Source: Thermococcus sp. EP1 (GTDB lineage: Archaea; Methanobacteriota_B; Thermococci; Thermococcales; Thermococcaceae). From it: DNA of 64,000 nt. Within the stretch, counting starts at the first letter, position 1; every line of letters begins with the position of its first letter. Location: assembly GCF_001317345.1 (NCBI RefSeq), contig NZ_JXCG01000004.1:1-64000 (forward strand), given 5' to 3'. This document shows positions 17,795 to 26,746 of the stretch, in pieces. The notes below the pieces were generated by a model. The model was not told where the DNA came from and ran no database searches. It saw only the letters and a program-made list of their open reading frames with translations. The translations under genes and the position numbers were made by a program.

Positions 17795-18601
17795 ATGGAG
17801 ATAGGAGTAAGTATTTATCCACATTTTGTAAACAAAGGGAAAGCTCTCCCGTCTGTTTTGGCGGATCTAAAAATTAAAGATTATGATTTTGTTCAAATAT
17901 TTCCACATGCTCTTGGCCTCATTAAAAACGGCCAGGTAGTAGAGAAAAACCTTCGCTCGGTAGAGAATGCATTAAAGGGAGTTGGAGTAAACTACACTAT
18001 CAGAATGCCTCTTTCAGTAAACCTCAGAGACAGTGTATACTACACCCGACACTTCAAAGTAGCTAGAGCTGTGATTGATGTAGCAATAAAACTCGGTGCA
18101 AAGATAGTTGTCATGCAAAGCGGACGTACCGGAAGATTAGATTTAGAGATAGAAGCTCTCCAACAGCTTGCAGATATGGCAGAGAGTTTTGGAATTAAAA
18201 TAGCTCTTGAAAATACATATAGTGTTAAAGACACCCTCTATGTTGTTGAAAGTGTTAACAAGGAGAATGTAGGATTTGCCCTTGATCTCGGTCATGCATT
18301 CCTCAGTGCTCAGGGTGATGAAAATAGATTCTTAGAGGACGTGAAACTTGGAACAGAGAAAACAATAATACTCATGATTCACGATAACTTTGGAAAACTT
18401 TCTCCACAAGTAGAACCAGAGGACACTTTAGCCTATGGAGTGGGTGACCTCCACCTAATGCCAGGAGAAGGGAAAATACCCTTTGGAAAAACCCTTAAGC
18501 TATTTGGGGACGTGCCACTTTTGCTTAAAATAAAAGACCCAGACACCTTCGCAACACTTCCGACAAAGAGGGGCCTAATAGAGCTACTAACAAGCATCTA
18601 A
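17795..18601 (+). CDS. sugar phosphate isomerase/epimerase-like TIM-barrel protein
   Basis: This 268-residue protein belongs to the xylose isomerase/AP-endonuclease-2 superfamily. Metal-site elements include [15 protein letters not shown] (Glu), [10 protein letters not shown] (Asp, His) and [37 protein letters not shown] (His, Asp, Glu). The substrate is not evident: family members act on sugars, sugar phosphates or DNA. It overlaps the 3' end of the convergent RNase III-like gene by 4 bp. Confidence 0.82.
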   Translation: MEIGVSIYPHFVNKGKALPSVLADLKIKDYDFVQIFPHALGLIKNGQVVEKNLRSVENALKGVGVNYTIRMPLSVNLRDSVYYTRHFKVARAVIDVAIKLGAKIVVMQSGRTGRLDLEIEALQQLADMAESFGIKIALENTYSVKDTLYVVESVNKENVGFALDLGHAFLSAQGDENRFLEDVKLGTEKTIILMIHDNFGKLSPQVEPEDTLAYGVGDLHLMPGEGKIPFGKTLKLFGDVPLLLKIKDPDTFATLPTKRGLIELLTSI

Positions 18602-18984
18602 AGTTCCAATCTCTCTTTTATAATCTTCAAGAGTTCTCCAAAAGCATTTCCAATTACTTCTTTTTTTCTTGAGGGATGTGTAACCTCAGGAGAGAGATTT
18701 TCCCATAATATCTTTACAGCTTCTTCTATACTTATTATTTTTTCAAGCCATGCGTAAGCAATGATGGCCTCGGCTATATCACCTTTTCCATGCTTATCTG
18801 TTCTTGGTGGAACATGATGAAGAAGACCAGATTTTTCAAGAGCTATTGTCAAAGAAGCATTAGGAACTCTACCAGCACTTGGATGACCAAGATACTCACT
18901 AAGTGCCAAAGAGAAAATAAAGTTAATAAGAGAATCCCCAAACTTAGAGAGATTCTTATCCGTAAAATCTTTAGAATATCTCAT
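18598..18984 (-). CDS. small RNase III-like protein
   Basis: This all-helical protein of about 128 residues resembles the RNase III endonuclease fold. [21 protein letters not shown] corresponds to the signature helix, though the classic acidic ERLEFLGDA motif is only partly conserved. Later segments [18 protein letters not shown] and [13 protein letters not shown] resemble the second signature. It has no double-stranded RNA-binding domain. ATG 18984 follows GGGGTTAG; a reading from 19092 would overlap rpoL. It is the last gene of csl4-DUF2067-rpoL, an RNA-centred neighbourhood. Catalytic activity is uncertain. Confidence 0.65.
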   Translation of the reverse strand: MRYSKDFTDKNLSKFGDSLINFIFSLALSEYLGHPSAGRVPNASLTIALEKSGLLHHVPPRTDKHGKGDIAEAIIAYAWLEKIISIEEAVKILWENLSPEVTHPSRKKEVIGNAFGELLKIIKERLEL

Positions 18985-19021
18985 TATTCTAACCCCTTCC
19001 GAGTAAAAGGTAAAAAGAAAC

Positions 19022-19309
19022 TCACTCTTTTGTAGTCTTTTCCCAAACTTCAAGAACATCCTTAGCCTTGTCGAATATCTTCTGAGCTGCATCTTCCAAA
19101 GCTTTCTCCGGAGTTATTTTGCCATCAGTGACTATTCTAAACTTTGGTTTTCTTGCCATCAGCACAGGATGCTCTATAGTATATGCGGCAAATGTGACAT
19201 GCTTATTCTCGTGGAGCACCTCATTTAGCAAGTTGGCAAATGTATGATCCTCTCCTATCAAGTAAAACTCAAGCAAATTCTCGTCACGCTTTATAAGTTC
19301 AATTTTCAT
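19022..19309 (-). CDS. rpoL: DNA-directed RNA polymerase subunit L
   Basis: This protein of about 95 residues is the archaeal Rpb11/AC19 counterpart, which pairs with RpoD to nucleate polymerase assembly. The diagnostic alpha-like motif is [19 protein letters not shown], followed by [26 protein letters not shown] 19309 follows GAGGTGAG with 4 bases. It overlaps the end of the DUF2067 gene by 11 bp, indicating translational coupling. Confidence 0.96.
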   Translation of the reverse strand: MKIELIKRDENLLEFYLIGEDHTFANLLNEVLHENKHVTFAAYTIEHPVLMARKPKFRIVTDGKITPEKALEDAAQKIFDKAKDVLEVWEKTTKE

Positions 19310-19928
19310 TTTCCTCACCTCTCAATTTTTTAAGCATGATTTCCATCGCCTGCTCCTTATTCTTCACAAGTTCGTATTTAAACTTATCTTCCTTATATTC
19401 CGCAACTCCAAAATCAACAGCGAACTCCAAAACCTCCTGAGGGTCAATATCAAAAGTTGCTGCTAGTGGAATAACAACCTCCCTTATCTGCCTAGTGGTT
19501 TGAAGAGAAATATCACTCAGTATTCCTCCAAGTTTTTTAACTAATTCTACAATCTCTTCCCATGGTAAGGAACTTATGAGCTTATCCTCCTTGAGTTCAC
19601 TATACTCCCCCAAAAGTTCAAGAGTTTTTATCAATATTGGAATTGATATGGTCACCCCTGCCTCTCTAAAAATATCATCAACATCATATTGATAAAACCC
19701 CTTTTTATTAGGATAGAGGCGAGAACGGACTTTATAATGTATTTCTCTAACTTTTTGCATGGCCTCTCTTATTTCGTCTTTCGTACCCTGAATATTGATC
19801 TTGAGAGAGTTCAATTTGCCATGAACATAAATGAAGGCAGGTAATTCGAGTTTTTGAAGCTCTTTCATCAACTCTTCCTTTTCTACATCATCTCTAACAT
19901 GAACGACTATAACCTTCTTTGCTCTCAT
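19299..19928 (-). CDS. DUF2067 family protein
   Basis: This 209-residue archaeal protein of unknown function has an N-terminal half with an RNA-binding-like alpha/beta pattern ([45 protein letters not shown]), and a helical C-terminal half ([26 protein letters not shown] onwards). ATG 19928 follows AAGGTGTAAGAT. It is fixed between csl4 (10 bp upstream) and rpoL (overlapping), which hints at a role in RNA metabolism or transcription; that role is inferred from position only. Confidence 0.85.
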   Translation of the reverse strand: MRAKKVIVVHVRDDVEKEELMKELQKLELPAFIYVHGKLNSLKINIQGTKDEIREAMQKVREIHYKVRSRLYPNKKGFYQYDVDDIFREAGVTISIPILIKTLELLGEYSELKEDKLISSLPWEEIVELVKKLGGILSDISLQTTRQIREVVIPLAATFDIDPQEVLEFAVDFGVAEYKEDKFKYELVKNKEQAMEIMLKKLRGEENEN

Positions 19929-19938
19929 ATCTTACACC

Positions 19939-20538
19939 TTACTCCAACTTCAGTTTTCTATAATACGCAGATAACTTTCTAGCTTCAGTTCTCCCACATT
20001 TAGGGCACACCAACACATTACCCCTTCTTACTAAAGGTATTCTACATGAAGAACACAATGCGTAAACCACGCCTAAATCCAACTCTTTTGTTGTGAGCTG
20101 TATCGGACTTTTTTCATTGGTTAAAACCTTTGCTCTAACTATATCACCGATTTTGAACTCATTATTCATGGATTCCACATATCCCTCCCTAACTTGAGAA
20201 ATATGGATACCCGCCAACTTGGAAGTTGCTATCTCTCTATAACCCTTTCTCCCTTCAATTTTAAGCAGCTGGACTATCGCAGCCTGTGGCTTTACTTCAA
20301 TCACTCTTGCTATGACAGTATCACCCACCTGGGGAAGTGGCGGAGTGTCAGTGATAGGTTCTACCGAAATCTCAATTTTTTCGAGATCAATTTTAACTCT
20401 ACCTGCTCTAGCAGCATAAAGCTCACCATTTTCCTCGATTATTCCCTCGCCTGGGAGGAATTCCTCGATAACCCCAAGATAATCTCCAGGAAGAACTATA
20501 TCTCCATTTTTTATTATCCTCTTTTTTCCTTCATCCAT
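19939..20538 (-). CDS. csl4: exosome complex RNA-binding subunit Csl4
   Basis: This 199-residue cap subunit of the archaeal RNA exosome recruits substrates to the Rrp41/Rrp42 ring. Three domains are visible: an N-terminal beta domain (NGDIVLPGDYLGVIEEFLPGEGIIEENGELYAARAG), a central S1 domain (GDTVIARVIEVKPQAAIVQLLKIEG...AGIHISQVR), and a C-terminal zinc ribbon (CSSCRIPLVRRGNVLVCPKCG). The start follows GGTGGTGGGTAG. It heads the csl4-DUF2067-rpoL-RNase III-like unit and diverges from thrS. Confidence 0.95.
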   Translation of the reverse strand: MDEGKKRIIKNGDIVLPGDYLGVIEEFLPGEGIIEENGELYAARAGRVKIDLEKIEISVEPITDTPPLPQVGDTVIARVIEVKPQAAIVQLLKIEGRKGYREIATSKLAGIHISQVREGYVESMNNEFKIGDIVRAKVLTNEKSPIQLTTKELDLGVVYALCSSCRIPLVRRGNVLVCPKCGRTEARKLSAYYRKLKLE

Positions 20539-20660
20539 CTACCCACCACCACTAGACTTAGCCCTTCCGAACTTTTAAGTTTATGGATAGGGAAAGCCTA
20601 TAAAAAGGTTGATGGCAACTTTTATGTAGTTTTGCCAATAGAAATAAGGTGGTGATATAA

Positions 20661-22538
20661 ATGAGAATGCTCCTAATACACAGTGACTATCTTGAATATG
20701 AGGTGAAAGGTAAGGCACTCAAAAAGCCTGAAGAAATAAAGGAAGATCAAAAAATAGGAAAACTAGATGAAGTTCTTGCGGTATTCATGAGTGTTGAAAA
20801 AGTTGACGAGCAAAATCCTGATGAAGTAGTAGATAAGGCTATAAAAGAGATAGAGGATGTCGCTTCTCAAGTAAAAACAAAGAATATTTTTGTTTATCCA
20901 TTCGCCCATTTAAGCAGTGAGCTCGGTTCACCTGAGGTTGCTCTAAAAATTCTCAAAAAGATAGAAGAAAAACTTAAAGAGAAAGATTACAACGTTAAGC
21001 GGGCTCCCTTCGGATATTACAAAGCATTTAAACTAAGTTGTAAAGGCCATCCCTTAGCAGAACTCTCAAGAACAATAGTGCCCGGAGAAGCTAAAAAAGA
21101 GGAAGAAGTCCCAGAAGCATTAAAGAAAGAAGAAGAACTTGTAAGTTACTGGTATATCCTAACACCTGAGGGAGAGCTCATAGAGGTAGATAAATTCGAC
21201 TTTTCTGGTCATGAGAACCTTAGAAAGTTTGCCAATTATGAGATAAGCAAAAGCAGAGTTGTTACAGAGGAACCACCTCACGTAAAGATAATGCTCGAGC
21301 AAGAACTTGTTGACTATGAAGAGGGAAGTGACCCTGGAAACCTTCGCTATTATCCTAAGGGGAGACTAATTAAGTCCCTTCTCGAGAATTACGTAACTGA
21401 GAAAGTCATAGAATATGGTGCAATGGAAGTGGAGACCCCAATCATGTATGACTTCGAACATCCAGCACTTGAGAAATACCTAAATCGTTTCCCTGCAAGA
21501 CAATATGTTGTGAAAAGTGGAGATAAGAAGTTCTTCCTCAGATTTGCCGCCTGTTTTGGTCAGTTCCTCATAAAGAAGGATGCCACAATAAGCTACCGCC
21601 ACTTGCCTCTGAAGATGTATGAATTAACCAGGTATTCATTTAGAAGAGAAAAGAGAGGAGAATTAAGCGGACTCAGGAGATTAAGAGCCTTTACAATGCC
21701 CGATATGCACACAGTGGCTAGAGACTTACAGCAGGCCATGGAAGAATTCAAAAAGCAATACAAGCTAAGTATGGAAGTTCTCAAAGGTGTAGGCCTAGCT
21801 CCTGAGGATTATGAAGTAGCAATTAGATTCACAGAAGATTTCTGGAATGAGAATAGAGAATTCATAGTAGAACTTGCAAAAATAATTGGTAAACCAGTGC
21901 TAATAGAGATGTGGAAACAGAGATTCTTCTACTTCATCCTAAAGTTTGAGTTCAACTTCGTTGACAACCTTGACAAGGCAGCTGCTCTAAGTACAGTACA
22001 GATAGATGTAGAAAACGCTCAAAGGTTTGGAATAAGTTACTACAACGAGGACGGGCAAGAAGAGTACCCACTACTCCTCCACTGCTCGCCAAGTGGTGCA
22101 ATAGAGAGGGTAATGTATGCGATACTCGAAAAACAGGCAAAACTCATGAAACAAGGTAAAAAGCCAATGTATCCCTTATGGCTCAGCCCAATCCAGGTGA
22201 GAGTAATCCCGATTAGTGATAAATACCTCGATTATGCCCTTTACGTAGCTGGAAAACTCGAAGGTGCAAAGATAAGAGTCGATGTAGACGATAGAAATGA
22301 AAGACTTAACAAAAAGATCAGAGAAGCTGAGAAAGAGTGGATTCCATACATAATTGTAGTAGGAGAAAACGAAAAGAGAATGGGCATTATCACAGTTAGA
22401 AAGAGGAAGGACAACAAACAATATGAAATGCACATTGAGGACCTAATAAAGGAGATAAGACAGAAGACAGAAGGCTTCCCATATAAACCGAGACCATTAC
22501 CATTGTTGGTTAGCATGAGGCCAAAATTTAGGGGATGA
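20661..22538 (+). CDS. thrS: threonyl-tRNA synthetase (archaeal type)
   Basis: This 625-residue class II synthetase charges tRNA-Thr. The first ~145 residues are the archaeal editing domain related to D-aminoacyl-tRNA deacylase ([43 protein letters not shown]), which clears Ser-tRNA-Thr. The catalytic core shows [40 protein letters not shown] (zinc-binding Cys), and [19 protein letters not shown]. The anticodon-binding domain closes the protein. The start follows GGTGGTGATATAA, and a TATA box (GCCTATAAAAAG) lies about 60 bases upstream. Confidence 0.97.
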   Translation: MRMLLIHSDYLEYEVKGKALKKPEEIKEDQKIGKLDEVLAVFMSVEKVDEQNPDEVVDKAIKEIEDVASQVKTKNIFVYPFAHLSSELGSPEVALKILKKIEEKLKEKDYNVKRAPFGYYKAFKLSCKGHPLAELSRTIVPGEAKKEEEVPEALKKEEELVSYWYILTPEGELIEVDKFDFSGHENLRKFANYEISKSRVVTEEPPHVKIMLEQELVDYEEGSDPGNLRYYPKGRLIKSLLENYVTEKVIEYGAMEVETPIMYDFEHPALEKYLNRFPARQYVVKSGDKKFFLRFAACFGQFLIKKDATISYRHLPLKMYELTRYSFRREKRGELSGLRRLRAFTMPDMHTVARDLQQAMEEFKKQYKLSMEVLKGVGLAPEDYEVAIRFTEDFWNENREFIVELAKIIGKPVLIEMWKQRFFYFILKFEFNFVDNLDKAAALSTVQIDVENAQRFGISYYNEDGQEEYPLLLHCSPSGAIERVMYAILEKQAKLMKQGKKPMYPLWLSPIQVRVIPISDKYLDYALYVAGKLEGAKIRVDVDDRNERLNKKIREAEKEWIPYIIVVGENEKRMGIITVRKRKDNKQYEMHIEDLIKEIRQKTEGFPYKPRPLPLLVSMRPKFRG

Positions 22539-22581
22539 AATTTTTCTTTCTTCCCTTAAAATTTTTAAGAAAAAAGAGCTG

Positions 22582-23262
22582 TCATTTTTCAGGTTTTTGC
22601 TCTCCAATCATGTCTCTAATGAATGCCTGAGCTTCTGGAGCAAATTTGTTCTGTGGAACCTCTTCTCCAAACTTATTGAAAACTCCACCCTCAATAAAGT
22701 TCAATTCAAAAACTTCGTATTTTTCAGTGTCTTTTTCGGCAACATTGATTCCATGTTTAGCCATGTGCTCTGGTAAGCTTTCTATATCCACAAATTTTCC
22801 ACATTTTTCGCACTTGTAAAACTGCCAGAAAACATAATCTTGACCGTTCATCATATTGCTCTTGAGATGTCTCACTAATGGCCCTCCGAGATATTCATAA
22901 AGATCCTCTTGGACGAGTTTTCCATCTCTCTCAATAACTCTAAATCCTCCCCAGATTATGTGGTCATTTATATCCATAAGTGTAGCTTTTAAGAACCTCT
23001 CTGACAATATAAATGTCCCATTTTTGATATAAAATGTATTAGCATCTGGGAGAACTGCAATATCAATTCCAGGCCCATCTTTTTGTTCACTCAGTTTTTC
23101 TGCTTCTTCTTTACTCTCTACTACTCTTATCCTTATAGGAAATTCACTTTTCCTGTGATATCCTATAATTTTGTCCTCATGAATATCCCAGTGATAATCG
23201 TCTAACATTCTTATTTTCGCATAAACTCTTTTAACGTTCCCATTTAGCTCACTATATTTCAT
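22582..23262 (-). CDS. TIP26-like TBP-interacting protein
   Basis: This protein of about 226 residues matches my recollection of the Thermococcales TBP-interacting protein TIP26, which binds TATA-binding protein and blocks its DNA contact. It has an N-terminal alpha/beta domain (YAKIRMLDDYHWDIHEDKIIGYHRKSEFPIRIRVVESKEEAEKL) and a C-terminal zinc finger (FYKCEKCGKFVDIESLPEHMAKHGI, with C-x2-C and H-x4-H). ATG 23262 follows GGTGGTGGG. The 3' end faces thrS across a T-rich spacer. The family assignment is from memory of the fold and length, not from a search. Confidence 0.7.
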   Translation of the reverse strand: MKYSELNGNVKRVYAKIRMLDDYHWDIHEDKIIGYHRKSEFPIRIRVVESKEEAEKLSEQKDGPGIDIAVLPDANTFYIKNGTFILSERFLKATLMDINDHIIWGGFRVIERDGKLVQEDLYEYLGGPLVRHLKSNMMNGQDYVFWQFYKCEKCGKFVDIESLPEHMAKHGINVAEKDTEKYEVFELNFIEGGVFNKFGEEVPQNKFAPEAQAFIRDMIGEQKPEK

Positions 23263-23384
23263 CCCCACCACCGATAGAAGCTCGACTTTAGGATTAATAA
23301 GTCTTCTCGGAAAAATTTAAAAAGGGTTGGAAATGCGAAAAAATCTTTTAAAGTTTAGAGAAGAGAAAAAGATGGAGTGATACA

Positions 23385-24212
23385 ATGCTCCCCAAAGAAG
23401 TAGAAGAAATCATAAGAAGAATGGAAGAAGAACGAATTCAAGGAGCTTCTTATCTTGCAGAGATGGGTGCTAAGGCATATATAACCCTCGCTGAGATATT
23501 TGAAGGAGATACACTCTTAGAAGGGATAAAAGAGTTAGGAACAAAGCTCATTAACGTAAATCCCACAATGGCATCGCTTTATAACCTCGTGAGATTTATC
23601 CCCCTGACAAAAAACCCTGAGTTTGTAAAAGCAAAAGCAGAAGAGTTCATAAGATTAAACAAAGAGGCAAAGTTAGAAATCGGAAATATTGGGAGTGAAA
23701 TAATAGACCAAAATGAAATCATAATCACTCATTCCTACTCTTCAGCCGTTCTTGAAATACTAAAAAGAGCCAAGGAGAAAGGAAAAACCTTTAAAGTCAT
23801 ATTAACAGAGAGTGGGCCTGATTATGAAGGCTTAGCTTTAGCAAAAAGACTTGATGAACTCAGGATACCTTTTGAAGTTATAACTGATTCACAGATGGGT
23901 CTTTTTGCAAAAAAAGCCACTCTAGCATTAGTTGGAGCAGACAACATAACAAGAGATGGTTATGTATTTAACAAAGCTGGGACATACTTACTCGCATTAT
24001 CATGTTATGATAATGGCGTGCCCTTTTATGTTGCTGCTGAAAGTTTCAAAATACATCCAGAAGCAAAAGTAGACGACGTGAAGATCGTTGAAAGAAAATT
24101 CAAGAGAGATCATACAATCATAAGAAACTACCTCTTTGATGCAACTCCTTGGAAATATATCAGAGGAATAATAACCGAACTCGGAGTGCTGGTTCCACCA
24201 AAAGAAATTTAA
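23385..24212 (+). CDS. eIF2B alpha/beta/delta-related protein (short paralogue)
   Basis: This 275-residue protein has the fold shared by eIF2B regulatory subunits, ribose-1,5-bisphosphate isomerase and MtnA. NPTMASLYNLVRF, EIIITHSYSSAVLEIL, ILTESGPDYEGLALAKRL and ALVGADNITRDGYVFNKAGTYLLAL are the family blocks. The catalytic Asp of GADNIT is kept. The catalytic Cys of the archaeal R15P isomerase motif (THCHS as I recall it) is Ser here (THSYS), and the protein is about 45 residues shorter than that enzyme. It is therefore probably not the AMP-pathway isomerase; its real role is unknown. Confidence 0.82.
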   Translation: MLPKEVEEIIRRMEEERIQGASYLAEMGAKAYITLAEIFEGDTLLEGIKELGTKLINVNPTMASLYNLVRFIPLTKNPEFVKAKAEEFIRLNKEAKLEIGNIGSEIIDQNEIIITHSYSSAVLEILKRAKEKGKTFKVILTESGPDYEGLALAKRLDELRIPFEVITDSQMGLFAKKATLALVGADNITRDGYVFNKAGTYLLALSCYDNGVPFYVAAESFKIHPEAKVDDVKIVERKFKRDHTIIRNYLFDATPWKYIRGIITELGVLVPPKEI

Positions 24213-24214
24213 GG

Positions 24215-24892
24215 TTAGAGAGCAGCATTAATTAAAGCCCTCATATGAATCTCGGCAGTATCAAGGACCTCGATTCTTACATCCCCTTGCTTTATTACCA
24301 ATGGAAGCTCTGTACATCCTAGGATAACTCCATCTACATCCTGGTCCTGTATATATCGTTCTATAAGGTTAAGTAACCATGGCTTGCTTTTGAAGTTCTC
24401 AAACATGAGTTCCTCAAAAATTATTCTGTTAATCTCTTCTATTTCCTCTTCATTGGGTACGATTACTCGAAATCCTTTTCCCTCAAGTGCTTGTTTATAA
24501 AATGGCATTGTCATTGTGATCTTTGTGCCAAGGAGAAGAAGTTTTTTAAGACCTCTACGCTCGGCCTCATCTGCCACTGCATCTATTATGCTGACCATTC
24601 TAGCGTTTACTTCATTTTTAATTTCAGGAAAAACTATGTGAGGAGTATTAGCAGATATTCCAATCACCTCTGCCCCTGCTCTTTCAAGAGCCTTCGCCGC
24701 ATTTATGAGGATTTTCTTTCTTCCCTCCCATCCTTCAGAATTATCTTTGAACTCTTTGAAATTAATTGAATATATAATTAGCTCCGGGAAAAAGTATGGA
24801 TCAAACTTCTCTCTTGATATTTCAATGTATTTTTTGTAATAATAGAGAGTTGATTCAGGACTTGTCCCACCAATTATACCTATTCTTTTCAT
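24215..24892 (-). CDS. aspartate/glutamate racemase homologue
   Basis: This 225-residue protein is of the Asp/Glu racemase superfamily, which works without PLP using two opposing catalytic residues. GIIGGTSPESTLYYYKKYIE opens the first domain, and the second active-site motif DGVILGCTELPLV keeps its Cys. The first motif, usually (A/P)CNT, reads SANT, so the first catalytic Cys is replaced by Ala. That makes classical two-base racemisation doubtful; an altered or lost activity is possible. It converges with the eIF2B-related gene, 2 bp away. Confidence 0.82.
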   Translation of the reverse strand: MKRIGIIGGTSPESTLYYYKKYIEISREKFDPYFFPELIIYSINFKEFKDNSEGWEGRKKILINAAKALERAGAEVIGISANTPHIVFPEIKNEVNARMVSIIDAVADEAERRGLKKLLLLGTKITMTMPFYKQALEGKGFRVIVPNEEEIEEINRIIFEELMFENFKSKPWLLNLIERYIQDQDVDGVILGCTELPLVIKQGDVRIEVLDTAEIHMRALINAAL

Positions 24893-24951
24893 GAGATCAC
24901 CAAGAAAAACTGAAAGAAAAGGAGTTTAAGAAGATTTTTCTGAGAAATTTT

Positions 24952-25797
24952 TCAATCTTGCCTTAAATGTACATCCAGCTGTGGGAATGGAATCTCAATA
25001 CCCTCCCTGTTATACGCTTCATAAATGGCCTTGGTTAATTCTCCTTTTACTGTCCAGTAATCTCCAGTTTTTGCCCACGGCCTAAGCTGAAGGTTTATAG
25101 ATGAATCTGCAAGTCCTGTAATTGCTACGTTTGGTGCTGGATCCTCTAGAACGAGTGGATGACCTTGCATAAGGTTCATTGCAATTTTTATAGCTTTGTC
25201 AAGATCCGTTCCATAAGCAACGCCAACGTCAACATTTACTCTCCTAATTGGCATCCTTGTGTAATTGACTATCGGACTTCCCCAGACAAGCTTGTTTGGA
25301 AGTGTTATTACAACATTATCCGCTGTAAAGAGCTCAGTTGCCATTATTCCGATACCTTCAACTTTTCCAGTATATCCTCCAATTGTAACCACTTCTCCCA
25401 TATCAAAGGGCCTAAAGGCGGCTAACCAAATACCAGCAGCTATATTTGTGAGTGTATCTTGCATACCAAAACCCAAGACTAAACCTATTACTGCTGAGAG
25501 GCCTAAAACCACAGAACCAGTATGGACCCCTAACGCTCTAATAGCTAAGAGAAGGATTACCACATAGAAGAGGGCACTCAAAAACCGTCCAAGAAACTCC
25601 ACCACAAGCTCTGGAAGCTTCGTCTTTTTGAGACTCTTTTTAAAGGTTCCAACTATTACCTTCGCTACAATCCACCCGATGATCAAGATTGCAAGAGCCA
25701 TTACTATCTGGATTGGGGTTATATTTACATATGGCAAGGGTTTATTTAGGACAATCACTAATGTCACCACCAAAACATTGACAATAGTAACATCCAT
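24952..25797 (-). CDS. mscS: MscS-family mechanosensitive channel
   Basis: This 281-residue channel opens under membrane tension to release osmolytes. Three membrane segments are visible at about 5-20, 28-50 and 65-85. TM3 and its gating kink follow (LSAVIGLVLGFGMQDTLTNIAAGIWLAAFRPFDMGEVVTIGGYTGKVE), where the GFGxQ...N segment is the pore-lining signature. The beta domain carries the usual VITLPNKLVWGSPIVNYTR. The C-terminus ends FPQLDVHL, as in MscS relatives. Confidence 0.93.
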   Translation of the reverse strand: MDVTIVNVLVVTLVIVLNKPLPYVNITPIQIVMALAILIIGWIVAKVIVGTFKKSLKKTKLPELVVEFLGRFLSALFYVVILLLAIRALGVHTGSVVLGLSAVIGLVLGFGMQDTLTNIAAGIWLAAFRPFDMGEVVTIGGYTGKVEGIGIMATELFTADNVVITLPNKLVWGSPIVNYTRMPIRRVNVDVGVAYGTDLDKAIKIAMNLMQGHPLVLEDPAPNVAITGLADSSINLQLRPWAKTGDYWTVKGELTKAIYEAYNREGIEIPFPQLDVHLRQD

Positions 25798-25848
25798 TTC
25801 AGCCCTTAAAAAGGTTGGTGGATTTACAAAAAACCTAAGAAAATTAAC

Positions 25849-26604
25849 TCAAACCCGTTTCGGTTTTCCATCTCCAATCTTTTTTGCTTTTAATCTTCCC
25901 GGTGATTTTTCTTCCGTGATCCACAGATGATAAACCGTTGATGTGAAGCCTTCTTCTGGAGATTTTACAAGATAAACTTTTTCCTCAAGATTTTCATTAA
26001 GTTGCGTGGAAGCTACGATTACATAATCGCTTATCCCTGCTATCCATCCAATGAACCTCTTAGAAACAACATCTTTATTTATTGGTAATATTAACACAGA
26101 ATCAGGCATTTGTTTTGAACGTTGAGCAATTGTCTGATTTAAGAGTTTAAGAGTTTCCATCTCACCGAACATTAAAGCTGTGCCATCAAGAGTATTAACT
26201 AACCTTATTATTCTCTCTTTACCTGCCATTGGCAAAACATAAGTCTCATAGATTATATCGATCTTTGGATTTATCAACTCTGGAGAAACAGAGTCAATAT
26301 AAAATATATTTTTCCTCTTGTATTTCACATCATATTTAGATCCAAATATATCTATTATCACGAGGTTGTCTCTTTTGAGTTCTCCCTCTATATCCAGGTC
26401 TACTTGCCTTGCAGCTCTGCAAAGCTCCTGGAGTGGAACATTATAATTAGAAATTACTCCAAATCCGTTTTCAAGCTCCTTTTTGAGAATAGCAAAACCT
26501 AACATCCATGCCGAGGAGTATGCATCATAGATTATGGTTATAATTGAGCCACCCAATACTTGCCCCTTGAATAACTCTTTCACGATCTCAAATTCCTGGG
26601 GCAT
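25849..26604 (-). CDS. conserved Thermococcales protein, possibly DUF257/RecA-like
   Basis: This 251-residue soluble protein is not confidently identified. Its strand order (GGSIITIIYDAYSSAWMLGFAILKKE...GFGVISNYNV...NLVIIDIFGSKYDV...MPDSVLILPINKDV...GISDYVIVASTQ) looks like a RecA/KaiC-type alpha/beta core, but it lacks a Walker A GxxxxGK. It is reminiscent of DUF257, a Pyrococcus/Thermococcus family. The basic C-terminus (RLKAKKIGDGKPKRV) could contact nucleic acid. The start follows GGGGTGAATAA. No operon partner is evident. Confidence 0.6.
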   Translation of the reverse strand: MPQEFEIVKELFKGQVLGGSIITIIYDAYSSAWMLGFAILKKELENGFGVISNYNVPLQELCRAARQVDLDIEGELKRDNLVIIDIFGSKYDVKYKRKNIFYIDSVSPELINPKIDIIYETYVLPMAGKERIIRLVNTLDGTALMFGEMETLKLLNQTIAQRSKQMPDSVLILPINKDVVSKRFIGWIAGISDYVIVASTQLNENLEEKVYLVKSPEEGFTSTVYHLWITEEKSPGRLKAKKIGDGKPKRV

Positions 26605-26746
26605 TTATTCACCCCACTCTGAGGGCCATAAATTCAATCGAAAATTTAAGTATCATTTGATATTATAAATTTTTCCCTTTAATAAACACAATCAAACAAG
26701 ATAAAAAACTTGAAGATTGTAGGATTATGATAAAAGAGAAAATTAA

